64,000 nt of DNA from Eubacteriales bacterium OttesenSCG-928-K08. Lineage in GTDB: Bacteria > Bacillota > Clostridia > Christensenellales > CAG-138. The stretch is from assembly GCA_030266105.1 (NCBI GenBank), contig JAJDHH010000003.1, positions 28,722-92,721 on the forward strand, written 5' to 3'. The notes under the pieces were generated by a model. The model saw nothing but the letters and a program-made list of their open reading frames with translations, was not told the origin of the DNA and did not search any database. Positions 8,911-17,463 of this stretch are shown here, in pieces. The number at the start of each line of letters is the position of its first letter. The first letter of the stretch is position 1. A program made the translations under genes and the position numbers.

Positions 8911-8943
8911 AGCGCCGCTTGCGTTTATAACGCAAGCGGCGCT
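8911..8943. terminator. Bidirectional terminator between convergent genes
   Basis: A perfect 15-base stem, AGCGCCGCTTGCGTT (8911-8925) with AACGCAAGCGGCGCT (8929-8943) and a 3-base loop, lies between the stops at 8884 (plus) and 8970 (minus). Confidence 0.85.
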
Positions 8944-8969
8944 TTGCAGTTAATCGGTGGTTCGTTTTT

Positions 8970-9458
8970 TTACGCTTCAGGCGCGGTTTCAAAAAAACCG
9001 GGGTTGATTACAAATCCATATAACAGGAAGGCGGCCATCAACACAACCAGCGTTATGATCATTGCGATCCTCAGTTTGGGCATCTTTCTCGCGAACTGCC
9101 GCTCGGCCGTGTTAGGTATGATGAGCGCAATCACGACGGCTATAATAAGCCCCATTGATGAGCCTGAGCTTTTGTTGAGCAATGTCAGGCTAAGCCCTGC
9201 GAGCAGCCCCAACAGCGCGCCAGCGGCAATTTGCAGCTGCAGCCATTTTTTTTCAGGGATTTCCGCGATCTTTTTTTGCAGCGGCGTTGGTTCCGGTTCG
9301 GGTTCTTCTTCCGCCGGCTCCTCGGCTTCTTGTTTTTGCGTTATGACTTCATCAGGGAATTTCCCATAATAATCGCCAATATCATCCAGGCTGGGGAACT
9401 TTTCAAGTTGATCATCCGATTGAATTTCGTTCATGCTTTCCTTATCGTTCTTTTTCAA
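8970..9458 (-). CDS. Small membrane protein with acidic N-terminus, unknown function
   Basis: A 162-residue protein that I do not recognise. The first 75 residues are hydrophilic and acidic with a Glu/Pro-rich stretch; then come about three membrane helices (about 77-96, 103-120, 130-152) with a basic loop NTAERQFARK between the last two. The start is TTG at 9458: on the minus strand GGAGG precedes it with 9-base spacing, while the first in-frame ATG is further in without a site. It stands alone between convergent and divergent neighbours. Confidence 0.7.
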   Translation of the reverse strand: MKKNDKESMNEIQSDDQLEKFPSLDDIGDYYGKFPDEVITQKQEAEEPAEEEPEPEPTPLQKKIAEIPEKKWLQLQIAAGALLGLLAGLSLTLLNKSSGSSMGLIIAVVIALIIPNTAERQFARKMPKLRIAMIITLVVLMAAFLLYGFVINPGFFETAPEA

Positions 9459-9636
9459 AGGATTTATCCTCCATTGTGTCTATTCATTTTCGCCGTTGGC
9501 CCTGTGGCCGCGGATTATGTTTGATTATCGCATACCTAAACAAACGCTGCAAACAAAAGTTTTGCCACTTTAGTTCGAGCTTCCCCATATTGCCCTGCTT
9601 TTGCTCCTTTTCCCACAGTTGTGCCTGTTAAAACGG

Positions 9637-9665
9637 TTTACAAAGCGCAGCTTCGCTGATACAAT
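9637..9665 (+). promoter_or_regulatory. Sigma-A-type promoter for the EF-G2 gene
   Basis: TTTACA (9637-9642), 17-base spacer, TACAAT (9660-9665). It lies about 120 bases before the ATG at 9784; the rest of the 9459-9783 gap holds nothing else I can name. Confidence 0.65.
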
Positions 9666-9783
9666 AGTATAGAAAATGGACGCGCATACACGCTGGGGCC
9701 GCATTCATGCTGCTTCACGCTTCATGGGCTACTTTGCGGATGTGCGTTTTTTGCCGCAAATTAATCAGGAGGAAACAGCACGA

Positions 9784-11856
9784 ATGAAAGAATATACCGC
9801 GGACAAAATTCGGAATATCGGCATTTTTGGGCATGGTGGCGAGGGTAAAACGACACTTACCGAAGCAATGCTTTATAACGCCGGGTTGCTGGATCGAATG
9901 GGCAAGGTGGAGGACGGCAGCACAACCACCGACTACGACCCCGAAGAAAACAAGCGCATGATTTCTATTGGCGCTGCGATTGCCCCATTTGAGTGGAACG
10001 GCACGAAGGTAAACATAATCGATGCACCTGGGTTTTTCGATTTTTATGGCGAAGTTGTCGAAGCGATGACGCTTGCTGATTCCGCTTTGATTGTTGTTGG
10101 CGCCGTTTCCGGCCCCGTTGTTGGCGTGGAAAAGGCCATGAACATGTGCAAAAGCACATCAAAGCCCCGCATGATGGTAATTAACCAGATGGATCGTGAG
10201 AACGCCAATTTTATGAAAACTTACGATGCCATTAAGGATAAGTTTGGCGCAAATTGTGTGGCGATACAGCTGCCAATAATCGAAGGTGGCGCATTTAAGG
10301 GTTATGTTGATATTCTTTCCATGAAAGCCAAGCTTTTTGATGGCAAGGGCGTAAAGGATGCGGATATCCCGGGCGCGCTGCAGGCAGATGCTGAGGCACT
10401 TCGTGAAGCGCTCATAGAAGCTGCGGCCGAAAGCGACGAAGCGCTCATGGAAAAATACTTTGAGGGTGAAGAGCTTACGCAGGAAGAGGTCATCAACGGC
10501 CTTCGCACAAGTGTGTTCGAAGGTGGTGCGACACCTGTGGCCTGCTGTGCGGCTCAGCCAAACATTGGCGTGATTACACTGGTGGATACACTCTTGCACT
10601 TTATGCCCACTGCGGATCAGGCTGCGGCACGTAAGGCAACAGATGCCAAGAGCGGCAAAGAAGCTGAAGTTAAGCGGGATGGTAAGTTTGCAGCGCAGGT
10701 TATTAAAACCGTTGCCGACCCCTTCGTTGGAAAGATTTCTATTCTTAAAGTTTATTCGGGCGTTTTGAATTCAGAATTCTCTTGCTACAATCCAAATTCG
10801 GAAAAATCAGAAAAACCGGGCACGATATACATCATGCGCGGCAAAAAGCTCATCAATGTGGATAAGCTGCACGCTGGCGATATTGGCGCAATGGCGAAGC
10901 TTCAGTTTACTGGCACGGGCGATACGCTTTGTGATTCCTCCGCACCAGTAATATTCGAGCCGATCGAATTCCCGCAGCCGTGCATCAGCCTTGCGGTAAC
11001 AGCAAAAAAACAGGGTGAAGAGGATAAGGTCATCGCGGGCTTGAACCGCCTGCGTGAGGAAGACCCCACCATGTCGCTGGAAAAGAACGCGGAAACAGGA
11101 GATGTGCTCATAAGCGGCCTTGGCGAAATGCACCTGGATGTTATGTGCGCCAAGCTTAAAAACAAATTTAATGTTGAAGCGCAGCTTGTCGAGCCACGCG
11201 TACCTTACCGCGAAACCATTCGTGCGACTGCCGAGGCTGAAGGTAAGCATAAAAAGCAAACGGGCGGCAGCGGCCAGTTTGGCGTGGTGCAGATGCGATT
11301 CGAGCCTCTTGCAGAGGGCGATTTTGAGTTTGTGAACGCCATAGTGGGCGGCGTTGTGCCCAAAGAATACATTCCTGCGGTTGAAAAAGGCACACGTGAA
11401 GCACTGGTTCGTGGCGTGCTTGCAGGATATCCGATGGTTGGCGTAAAAGCAACCCTGTTTGATGGAAAGTATCACCCTGTGGATTCTAAGGAAGTTGCCT
11501 TTAAGTCGGCGGCGCGCCTTGCTTACAAGGCGGCCTGCGCAAAGGCCAGCCCTGCGTTGATCGAACCAATCTATCGCGTTGAGGTGCTTGTGCCCGATGA
11601 ATACATGGGTGATGTTATTGGCGATATGAACCGCCGCCGTGGCCGCGTAATCGGCATGAACCCGGCGGAGGGTGGCCAGGAGGTTGTGGCTGAAGCGCCG
11701 CTTGCCGAAGTGTTTAAGTATGCTACCGACCTTCGCGCAATGACTCAGGCGCGTGGCTCCTTCAAAATGGAGTTTGTTCGTTACGAGGATGTGCCGCAAA
11801 ACATCGCACAGAAGGTAATCGAGCAGGCCAAGCGCGAAGAGGAAGAGGACGAATAA
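9784..11856 (+). CDS. Elongation factor G-like GTPase (EF-G2 type)
   Basis: A 690-residue translational GTPase with all EF-G domains: P-loop GHGGEGKTT (16-24), G3 motif DAPGFFDF (80-87), NQMD (134-137), domain II, and domain IV/V. It differs from housekeeping EF-G: the P-loop lacks the AHIDAGKTT form, and the G3 His that activates water is Phe84. These are marks of the EF-G2 paralogue group, whose role is unsettled (ribosome recycling or stress translation are ideas). The ATG at 9784 has AGGAGG upstream; the open frame back to 9676 has none. No rpsL/rpsG/tuf genes are adjacent, as expected for the paralogue. Confidence 0.9.
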   Translation: MKEYTADKIRNIGIFGHGGEGKTTLTEAMLYNAGLLDRMGKVEDGSTTTDYDPEENKRMISIGAAIAPFEWNGTKVNIIDAPGFFDFYGEVVEAMTLADSALIVVGAVSGPVVGVEKAMNMCKSTSKPRMMVINQMDRENANFMKTYDAIKDKFGANCVAIQLPIIEGGAFKGYVDILSMKAKLFDGKGVKDADIPGALQADAEALREALIEAAAESDEALMEKYFEGEELTQEEVINGLRTSVFEGGATPVACCAAQPNIGVITLVDTLLHFMPTADQAAARKATDAKSGKEAEVKRDGKFAAQVIKTVADPFVGKISILKVYSGVLNSEFSCYNPNSEKSEKPGTIYIMRGKKLINVDKLHAGDIGAMAKLQFTGTGDTLCDSSAPVIFEPIEFPQPCISLAVTAKKQGEEDKVIAGLNRLREEDPTMSLEKNAETGDVLISGLGEMHLDVMCAKLKNKFNVEAQLVEPRVPYRETIRATAEAEGKHKKQTGGSGQFGVVQMRFEPLAEGDFEFVNAIVGGVVPKEYIPAVEKGTREALVRGVLAGYPMVGVKATLFDGKYHPVDSKEVAFKSAARLAYKAACAKASPALIEPIYRVEVLVPDEYMGDVIGDMNRRRGRVIGMNPAEGGQEVVAEAPLAEVFKYATDLRAMTQARGSFKMEFVRYEDVPQNIAQKVIEQAKREEEEDE

Positions 11857-11883
11857 GCCCCAACACAAAACTTGCACAAAACG

Positions 11884-11911
11884 AAAACCGGCGGAATGTT
11901 CCGCCGGTTTT
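11884..11911. terminator. Bidirectional terminator after EF-G2
   Basis: AAAACCGGCGGAA (11884-11896) pairs with TTCCGCCGGTTTT (11899-11911). It separates EF-G2 from the convergent AraC gene ending at 11922. Confidence 0.88.
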
Positions 11912-11921
11912 GCTATGGTTT

Positions 11922-12779
11922 TTATTTTTTCTTCACAGGAATCCAAATCTCACTGTAATAGTTCTTATCCTGCACGCCATTGGCGAACTTAGCAGGGTCA
12001 TCGTACATTTCGATGCAGTAACCCGCAGCAATTTCATAATCCTTGCTGTTTGGCAGCCATTCGGAGTAAATTTTCTTGTTAACATCCTGCATCACCTGCG
12101 GCATTTCGCCCTTGCAGGAAAACACCGCCCATGTGAACTTGGGGATTTGCTTTGTGACAAAACCAAGGGGTATGTCCATCGCTGCGTTGTAGTTGTCGGC
12201 TATGAGATACTCAAATTCGTTGCCCTGCATGGACTCATCAGAGTTGATGCCGTACATCGGGCAAATAGAGCCCCTTTCCGGCATTTGCTGAAACTCACTC
12301 CACAGCATAGGCACTTGTTGCGCGGCATTTTCATACTTAAATGTTCTCTGCAAGCCGATGACGGTAAAAGCATCTTTTTCTACAATCCTGTAATCCATTG
12401 AATAACCACCTTCTAAAATGAATTTGACGGAAAGCGGAGCAAAGGATTTAATGCCTGCCCCATCCTTCCTGACAGCAGTTGGCGTGCAGCCGTGAAAACG
12501 GGTGAATGCTTTTGTGAAGCTATCCGGCGAATCATAACCATATTTGAGGGCGATGTCGATGATTTTTTCATCCGATGCTGCAAGCTCGCTTCCGGCAAGT
12601 GCCAGCCTGCGGCAGCGGATATAATCACTTACAGTAAAATCACACAGCAATGCAAAACCTTTCTGAAAATAGAAAGGTGAAATATGCACCTGCCTTGCAA
12701 TATCTTCGATGGTAAGCTCCTGTGCGATATTTTCCTCGATATAGCTTATAGCGTCACTGATACATTCCGTCCACCTCAC
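11922..12779 (-). CDS. AraC-type regulator with GyrI-like effector domain
   Basis: A 285-residue regulator. The N-terminal 100 residues form two helix-turn-helix motifs of AraC type (DIARQVHISPFYFQKGF and DIALKYGYDSPDSFTKAF); residues about 125-285 form a GyrI/BacR-type ligand-binding domain, as in MarA/Rob-like and BltR-type drug sensors. The start is read as GTG at 12779, because AAGGAGG lies 8 bases upstream; the in-frame GTG at 12788 would overlap that site. It is the last gene downstream of the WYL regulator, 119 bases after a GyrI-like gene. Confidence 0.85.
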   Translation of the reverse strand: MRWTECISDAISYIEENIAQELTIEDIARQVHISPFYFQKGFALLCDFTVSDYIRCRRLALAGSELAASDEKIIDIALKYGYDSPDSFTKAFTRFHGCTPTAVRKDGAGIKSFAPLSVKFILEGGYSMDYRIVEKDAFTVIGLQRTFKYENAAQQVPMLWSEFQQMPERGSICPMYGINSDESMQGNEFEYLIADNYNAAMDIPLGFVTKQIPKFTWAVFSCKGEMPQVMQDVNKKIYSEWLPNSKDYEIAAGYCIEMYDDPAKFANGVQDKNYYSEIWIPVKKK

Positions 12780-12898
12780 GTTTGCCACCTCCTTACTATG
12801 TGGTTTGATTGTAGTGGGTTTGAAGCATTTTTCCCCGATTTTTTATGCAAAGATTTGTCCGCCCTGTTATTATTGCTCTTTAATAAACTCCCGCAAAA

Positions 12899-13549
12899 TC
12901 ATTTTTTGTCTATGTTCTGTGCTTGTTTAATCGGATGCCGAAGCACCGTTTTGAGCTTATCCGGCGCGGTCTTTCGAGCATCGCTCAGGTAAATTTCATG
13001 ATGGAGTCGTTTATCGTTGATGTCCAGCTCATAGCCCATGGCGCTCATGTGCTCGTGCATCAGCGCAACAGTCGCAGGCTCGTCATCATAAGCGCCTATG
13101 TGCATACATTGAACGCAAAGGCCCTCATGGTAAGTGAAAAACTCAACAGCGGAGAAGTCCGTTTTCTTTTTCCTTGTGGCCTCGGCGGCTGCCCATTCAA
13201 AATCGGCCTTTGTTACAAAATCCGGCAGGCGGATGACCGAAATAAACTGAAAATCCTCCTTGCGGGTATAGTCAACGCCACGAATGCCATCCTGCCACCA
13301 AAAGCCCTCAAGAGGCGGCACGACATAGTCAAAATAACCGTCAATCTGGTGGTCGCCCTTTTTGCTCATTTTGATGGTAAAAGCAATGCCATAGAGCAAG
13401 CCGATAGCTGGCTTGTATTCGCCGCCGTCGTCATTAGGGTCGCCCTTGCCGCGAACTGCAATATAGTTCATGGACGGCACATCCACAATGCCCGGTTTAC
13501 TTTTAGGCAAATAGAACTCCTTGTATTCTTTTTTATAATCGAATGCCAT
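12899..13549 (-). CDS. GyrI-like small-molecule binding protein
   Basis: A 216-residue stand-alone protein of the GyrI-like superfamily, in the group that begins with DYKKEYKEFY and VDVPSMNYIAVRGKG. Members bind hydrophobic or cationic small molecules; some hydrolyse electrophiles. No DNA-binding domain is present. It follows the ClbS-like gene by 9 bases, so the two are co-transcribed. The substrate is unknown. Confidence 0.82.
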   Translation of the reverse strand: MAFDYKKEYKEFYLPKSKPGIVDVPSMNYIAVRGKGDPNDDGGEYKPAIGLLYGIAFTIKMSKKGDHQIDGYFDYVVPPLEGFWWQDGIRGVDYTRKEDFQFISVIRLPDFVTKADFEWAAAEATRKKKTDFSAVEFFTYHEGLCVQCMHIGAYDDEPATVALMHEHMSAMGYELDINDKRLHHEIYLSDARKTAPDKLKTVLRHPIKQAQNIDKK

Positions 13550-13558
13550 ATTTACCTC

Positions 13559-14098
13559 TCAACTTAATGCTTTTATTTGCCGCTTTAGCTTTTTCATCGC
13601 CCAATCATAATGGCTGGAAGTTGCGCTAACGCAGTAGCTGCCAACATTTGTTGTGCCACTCCATTTGAAGTGCTCCTTTTCGAACAGTTCGTCATTTGTG
13701 TAGCCTTCGATTATTGCGAGCGCATCCTTATGGCTTTGCAGCAACATTTCCATTGCAGATTCCAGGCTTGTTTGCTGGGCTTTTTCCCAAAAGCCAATGT
13801 TCATGGCGCCATAGCTTTTCCAAGTGTAGGGAGCGGGCAGAAACGGAGTGGCCTCGTCACCGTTTTTATTGGCAGCGATCCAATTTATCAGTAGCTGGTG
13901 CCACTCGTAAAGATGAATGAGCACATCGCGCAGATTTTTGTCCCGCTTCCAGTGCGCTTCCTTATCCTTTTGAGTGATGGGAAAGCAAAAAGTGGCGTTT
14001 TGCTCCTCGGCGCTCATGCCGTCAATCATGTTGAGCAGCTTGTCGAATTGCTCGTTTGCGGTAATTATCAGGTCGTTTTTTGTTTGGGGTCTTGGCAT
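13559..14098 (-). CDS. ClbS/DfsB family four-helix-bundle protein
   Basis: A 179-residue protein of the ClbS/DfsB family, related to DinB-like bundles. Motifs seen: MPRPQTKNDLI at the start, VLIHLYEWHQLLINW, and a C-terminal SHYDWAMKKLKRQIK. ClbS protects E. coli from colibactin by opening its cyclopropane warhead; most homologues have unknown substrates. The position between a DUF3788 gene and a GyrI-like gene suggests protection from or sensing of a toxic small molecule. GAGGT precedes the ATG. Confidence 0.85.
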   Translation of the reverse strand: MPRPQTKNDLIITANEQFDKLLNMIDGMSAEEQNATFCFPITQKDKEAHWKRDKNLRDVLIHLYEWHQLLINWIAANKNGDEATPFLPAPYTWKSYGAMNIGFWEKAQQTSLESAMEMLLQSHKDALAIIEGYTNDELFEKEHFKWSGTTNVGSYCVSATSSHYDWAMKKLKRQIKALS

Positions 14099-14108
14099 AT
14101 AGTCTACC

Positions 14109-14537
14109 TCATTTCTCTATTTTGCGTCGTATTTGAATTAGCCGTTTTACATCGTTGAGCGTTTGCTCATCCTTGACATTGATCATTAACCAGCGTGCGC
14201 CTGCAATGCCTCCGGAGGATCTCATTAAATCTTGAACCTGCCCGGTAAACGTGGGCATCATAAGCTCCGCTTCCGTTTGCTCCTTTGCGCCAACAACAAC
14301 CAACGCAATAAAGAAGCCCTCCATTGGATAGAGTGTGCAGAGCGACTTGCCTGCTTTTTGGTATTTTACATTCCAGCCAGGCTGCCCGCTGCAAGCGCTG
14401 TAACAGTATTTTGGCTCGATACCATAGTTATCGCCAAGAAAAGAATTTATTTTTGACCATAGGGGGTTGGCAATAAAATCGGCTATTTGTTCCTTGGTTG
14501 GTTGCATATCGGCAGAGTATTTATCGGTCCAATTCAT
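14109..14537 (-). CDS. DUF3788 family protein
   Basis: A 142-residue protein of DUF3788, with a YCYSACSGQPGWNVKYQKAGKSLC-like core (kept in part here) and LYPMEGFF. Family members are small, cytoplasmic and uncharacterised, often next to WYL or AraC regulators. AAGGAGG precedes the ATG. It overlaps the end of the WYL gene by 17 bases, so translation is coupled. Confidence 0.82.
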   Translation of the reverse strand: MNWTDKYSADMQPTKEQIADFIANPLWSKINSFLGDNYGIEPKYCYSACSGQPGWNVKYQKAGKSLCTLYPMEGFFIALVVVGAKEQTEAELMMPTFTGQVQDLMRSSGGIAGARWLMINVKDEQTLNDVKRLIQIRRKIEK

Positions 14538-15399
14538 CCAGCTTCCTCCTTAAATCCTTCGGTGAAATAACGCTCACATTATCGCCAAATGTCAGCAGAT
14601 AGCGGCAAAGCCATTCGTCCACCGGCATGGCGGCAGAGACACACAGGCGACCATCATCGCCTTTTTCAATACAGCCCTCGTCAAACTCATCGTAAACCCG
14701 ATATGCCACATGGGGCGCAAACTCCAGCATAATAGGCTCAAAAGAGGGCGGCGGGGCAGAAGGATTGATCGGCGGCGGAATGTAATCGCCCGCAAACTGC
14801 TTGCCGGTGTCACAAACCTCAAGCATACGGTTGGTTTTGAAGGTGCGGTAATCTGATCTTTCTGTGCAAAAGCCCTGCAAATACCACGCGCGGGATTTGA
14901 ACACCAGCTTGAGCGGGTAAACGCTGCGATTGGTTTCCTCGCTATAGGAGCTGACATAGCGGAATGTAATTCTTTTTCTGCCGAGAATTGCGTTCTTGAG
15001 TATTTCAAATTTTTTCTTATCATGCGCGCTTGTTCCCCAGCGGGAAAAATCAACCTCTATCCACGCGGTATCCGGCTTTTTAAACAAGCTTTGCAGCTTG
15101 GAAAGCACCTGCGTGCCATCGGCATTTTGCGTGGCGGATTGACTTTGCAGGGCGAAAATAATCTGATTTTGTTCGGATTCTGTAAGCACGGTTTTATTCA
15201 GGATAAAACCGTCCATAATCGCAACGCCACCGCCCTTACCCTGCATCGTGTAAAGCGGAATGCCAGCGGCCGCCAGCGTGTCGACATCACGCAGGATGGT
15301 GCGCTTTGATACTTCGAAATGCGCGGCAAGCTCAGCGGCGGTCATCTTCTGCTTGTCCATAAGCAGATATATGATCCCAAACAGGCGATCTATTTGCAT
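14521..15399 (-). CDS. WYL-domain transcriptional regulator (YafY/DeoR-type HTH)
   Basis: A 292-residue regulator: N-terminal HTH_11-type winged helix (about 1-60, with TAAELAAHFEVSKRTILRDV) and a WYL domain (about 135-215, with RSAWYLQGFC read as SRAWYLQGFC) plus a C-terminal extension. WYL domains sense ligands or nucleic acids. The ATG at 15399 follows GGAGGTG; upstream in-frame codons lack a site. It heads the operon down to the AraC gene. An inverted repeat (15431-15456) overlaps its own promoter, pointing to autoregulation. Confidence 0.88.
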   Translation of the reverse strand: MQIDRLFGIIYLLMDKQKMTAAELAAHFEVSKRTILRDVDTLAAAGIPLYTMQGKGGGVAIMDGFILNKTVLTESEQNQIIFALQSQSATQNADGTQVLSKLQSLFKKPDTAWIEVDFSRWGTSAHDKKKFEILKNAILGRKRITFRYVSSYSEETNRSVYPLKLVFKSRAWYLQGFCTERSDYRTFKTNRMLEVCDTGKQFAGDYIPPPINPSAPPPSFEPIMLEFAPHVAYRVYDEFDEGCIEKGDDGRLCVSAAMPVDEWLCRYLLTFGDNVSVISPKDLRRKLDELDR

Positions 15400-15418
15400 C
15401 GGGCACCTCCGTGGCTTT

Positions 15419-15456
15419 AGTATAGCACATAAACATGACATCTGTACGTCATGTTT
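15419..15456 (-). promoter_or_regulatory. Promoter with overlapping palindromic operator for the WYL operon
   Basis: On the minus strand an extended -10, TGCTATACT, lies at 15427-15419. The perfect inverted repeat AAACATGAC (15431-15439) / GTCATGTTT (15448-15456), with an 8-base spacer, covers the spacer and -35 region. This is a textbook repressor position; the binder is inferred to be the WYL protein. Confidence 0.6.
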
Positions 15457-15507
15457 AATTTTTGTGTTTTAACACATGCTCGGATTATAAACAACTACCG
15501 GCGGCTG

Positions 15508-15516
15508 TGGTATAAT
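15508..15516 (+). promoter_or_regulatory. Extended -10 promoter for the MOSC-MogA gene
   Basis: TGGTATAAT ends 31 bases before the ATG at 15548. The -35 region is weak, as expected for an extended -10. Confidence 0.5.
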
Positions 15517-15547
15517 GATGCTATTAAAACCCACAGAGGAGGCTTAC

Positions 15548-16480
15548 ATGGGGATCGTAAAAGCAATCTGTTTCAGTGAAAAAAAGGGCACGGAAAAAAA
15601 GGAAATAACATCAGCGACATTTGTGGCGGATCACGGCATGCAGTCGGATGCGCATAGCGGCAACTGGCATCGCCAGGTGAGCCTTTTAAGCGATGAAAAA
15701 GTTCAGGCGTTTCGTGCGCGGGGTGCGGATGTAGCGTACGGAGCCTTTGGCGAAAACATTGTGGTGGAGGGCATCGATTTTCGTTCACTGCCCGTTGGAA
15801 CGAGATTGCAATGTGCGGATGTGCTCCTGGAAATGACCCAAATCGGAAAAGAATGCCATACGCATTGTGCCATATATAATAAAATGGGGGATTGTATCAT
15901 GCCGCGCGAGGGTGTGTTTGCAAAGGTACTCAAGGGCGGCGTCATTACGGTTGGTGAAGAAATGATCGTTGCTCCATACCCCGGCAAGCGGCCCTATCAG
16001 GCGGCTGTAATCACGCTGTCGGATAAAGGCGCAAGGGGGGAGAGGGAGGATGTCAGCGGGCCGGTCATCGCGCGGCGGCTGGGTGAGGCGGGTTATGAGG
16101 TTGTGGAAACGCTGCTCATTTCAGATGAACGTGCGGGGCTGGAAGCGCAGCTGATACGCCTGTGTGATCAGCGGCAGCTGGATTTGATAATCACTACGGG
16201 CGGCACGGGTTTTGCGCCCAGGGATATGACGCCTGAGGCTACCCTCGCTGTGGCTGATCGTTTGGCGCCCGGCATTGCAGAGGCCATACGCGCACATTCC
16301 ATGAAGATTACACCCAGAGGAATGCTTTCGCGGGGTGTTAGCGCGCTGCGGGGAAAAACGCTCATTGTCAACCTGCCGGGCAGCCCCAAGGCAGTGGCGG
16401 AAAGCATGGATTGCTTTTTGGATACGCTCCCGCATGCTCTGGATTTGCTGCGTGGATCGTCAGGGGAGTGTGCGCGCTAA
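15548..16480 (+). CDS. MOSC domain-molybdopterin adenylyltransferase (MogA) fusion
   Basis: A 310-residue fusion. Residues 1-140 form a MOSC domain, with Cys-rich GKECHTHC at about 100-107, a domain that handles Moco-linked sulfur. Residues about 150-305 form a MogA/MoaB domain with ITLSDKGARGEREDVSGP, TTGGTGFAPRDMTPEA and NLPGSPKAV, which adenylylates molybdopterin before metal insertion by MoeA. The ATG at 15548 follows AGAGGAGG; the longer frame from 15515 overlaps the promoter. It converges on moaA, 14 bases away, and belongs functionally to the same pathway. Confidence 0.9.
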   Translation: MGIVKAICFSEKKGTEKKEITSATFVADHGMQSDAHSGNWHRQVSLLSDEKVQAFRARGADVAYGAFGENIVVEGIDFRSLPVGTRLQCADVLLEMTQIGKECHTHCAIYNKMGDCIMPREGVFAKVLKGGVITVGEEMIVAPYPGKRPYQAAVITLSDKGARGEREDVSGPVIARRLGEAGYEVVETLLISDERAGLEAQLIRLCDQRQLDLIITTGGTGFAPRDMTPEATLAVADRLAPGIAEAIRAHSMKITPRGMLSRGVSALRGKTLIVNLPGSPKAVAESMDCFLDTLPHALDLLRGSSGECAR

Positions 16481-16491
16481 AAGCGCGCACA
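16469..16491. terminator. Hairpin over the MOSC-MogA stop codon
   Basis: TGTGCGCGC pairs with GCGCGCACA around a TAAAA loop that contains the stop codon of the fusion gene. There is no T-run on either side, so termination is uncertain, but it lies exactly at the convergent junction with moaA. Confidence 0.5.
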
Positions 16492-16494
16492 AAT

Positions 16495-17448
16495 TCACCC
16501 GCCTATTCTGCTCATTGTTTTATCCGGTGTGAAGCCTTCCTGGTGGAATGCGTGCCCGGAAGGTTTTTCATAAACTGCGGTGCGGATGGTTTCAAGCAGC
16601 GTGGTGTCATCCACATCGGCAAGTGCATTTAAGAGCGAAAGCTCGCTGTTTTTTCCAAGGCAGGGGCGAAGCATGCCATCGCTCATTATGCGTATGCGGT
16701 TGCATTCCCCGCAGAATTGATGCGAAATCGGGCTGATAAAACCCACCCTGCCGACAAATCCTTCGGCACCATAGTCTGCCGAGGGCTGGCCGGGATGCCG
16801 CGGCGGCAGCGGCTTTAGCCACGGCCTTGCAGCGAGTATTTCGTCGGTAGGTATGCGCTTTTTTATATCCGAATTGTCACCCATTGGCATGAGCTCAATA
16901 AAGCGCACATCCAAAGGATGCTGTTTTGCCAAATTTATAAAATCATCTATTTCGTCGTCGTTTACGCCGCGCATCAGCACGGCGTTTAGCTTTAGTGGCA
17001 GTAACCCGCAGGCGAGCGAATCCGCTATCCCTGCAAGCACGCAGGCAAGATCGCCTCCGCCTGTCATTTGAGCATAGCGCGCGGGCTGGAGAGAGTCCAG
17101 GCTGATGTTGAGCCTGGCAAGCCCCGCCTCCTTTAGCGCCCTTGCCCTGCCGGGAAGATGGATGGCATTGGTAGTCATTGCGATTTCCGAAATACCGTCA
17201 ATCGCTGCAAGGCGCGAAATGATTTCTTCCACATCATGCCGCAAGAGCGGCTCCCCGCCTGTAATGCGTATTTTATTCATACCAAGCGCTGCGCAGGCGC
17301 GCCCTATGCGGACAAAATCATCCGCGCTTAGCTCCGCCCGCTTGGGGCAAGCGCCCTCATCAGAGCGGCAGTATGTGCATTTGAGCGTGCAGCGCTCCGT
17401 TATGGATAGGCGCAGGTATTCAATGCGCCGGCCTGTTTTATCAAGCAT
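16495..17448 (-). CDS. moaA: GTP 3',8-cyclase MoaA
   Basis: A 317-residue radical SAM enzyme for the first step of molybdopterin synthesis. The SAM cluster motif is C20xxxC24xxC27, with TGGEPLLR further on; the second [4Fe-4S] site is present as CGECNRIRI followed by a Cys 14 residues after the CxxC. The final Gly-Gly tail that completes MoaA is present as RIGG. The ATG at 17448 is preferred to the in-frame GTG at 17454 because GGGAGG is only 3 bases from the GTG but 9 from the ATG. It follows moaC closely. Confidence 0.95.
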   Translation of the reverse strand: MLDKTGRRIEYLRLSITERCTLKCTYCRSDEGACPKRAELSADDFVRIGRACAALGMNKIRITGGEPLLRHDVEEIISRLAAIDGISEIAMTTNAIHLPGRARALKEAGLARLNISLDSLQPARYAQMTGGGDLACVLAGIADSLACGLLPLKLNAVLMRGVNDDEIDDFINLAKQHPLDVRFIELMPMGDNSDIKKRIPTDEILAARPWLKPLPPRHPGQPSADYGAEGFVGRVGFISPISHQFCGECNRIRIMSDGMLRPCLGKNSELSLLNALADVDDTTLLETIRTAVYEKPSGHAFHQEGFTPDKTMSRIGG

Positions 17449-17463
17449 GTGCACTAGCCTCCC

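Noticed and set aside
10807..11946. Long open frame on the minus strand opposite EF-G2
   Set aside because: It is the antisense shadow of a strongly conserved gene, has no ribosome site and resembles nothing.
12899..13567. Plus-strand open frame of 214 residues at 12923-13567
   Set aside because: It is antisense to the GyrI-like gene, which has family similarity and a ribosome site.
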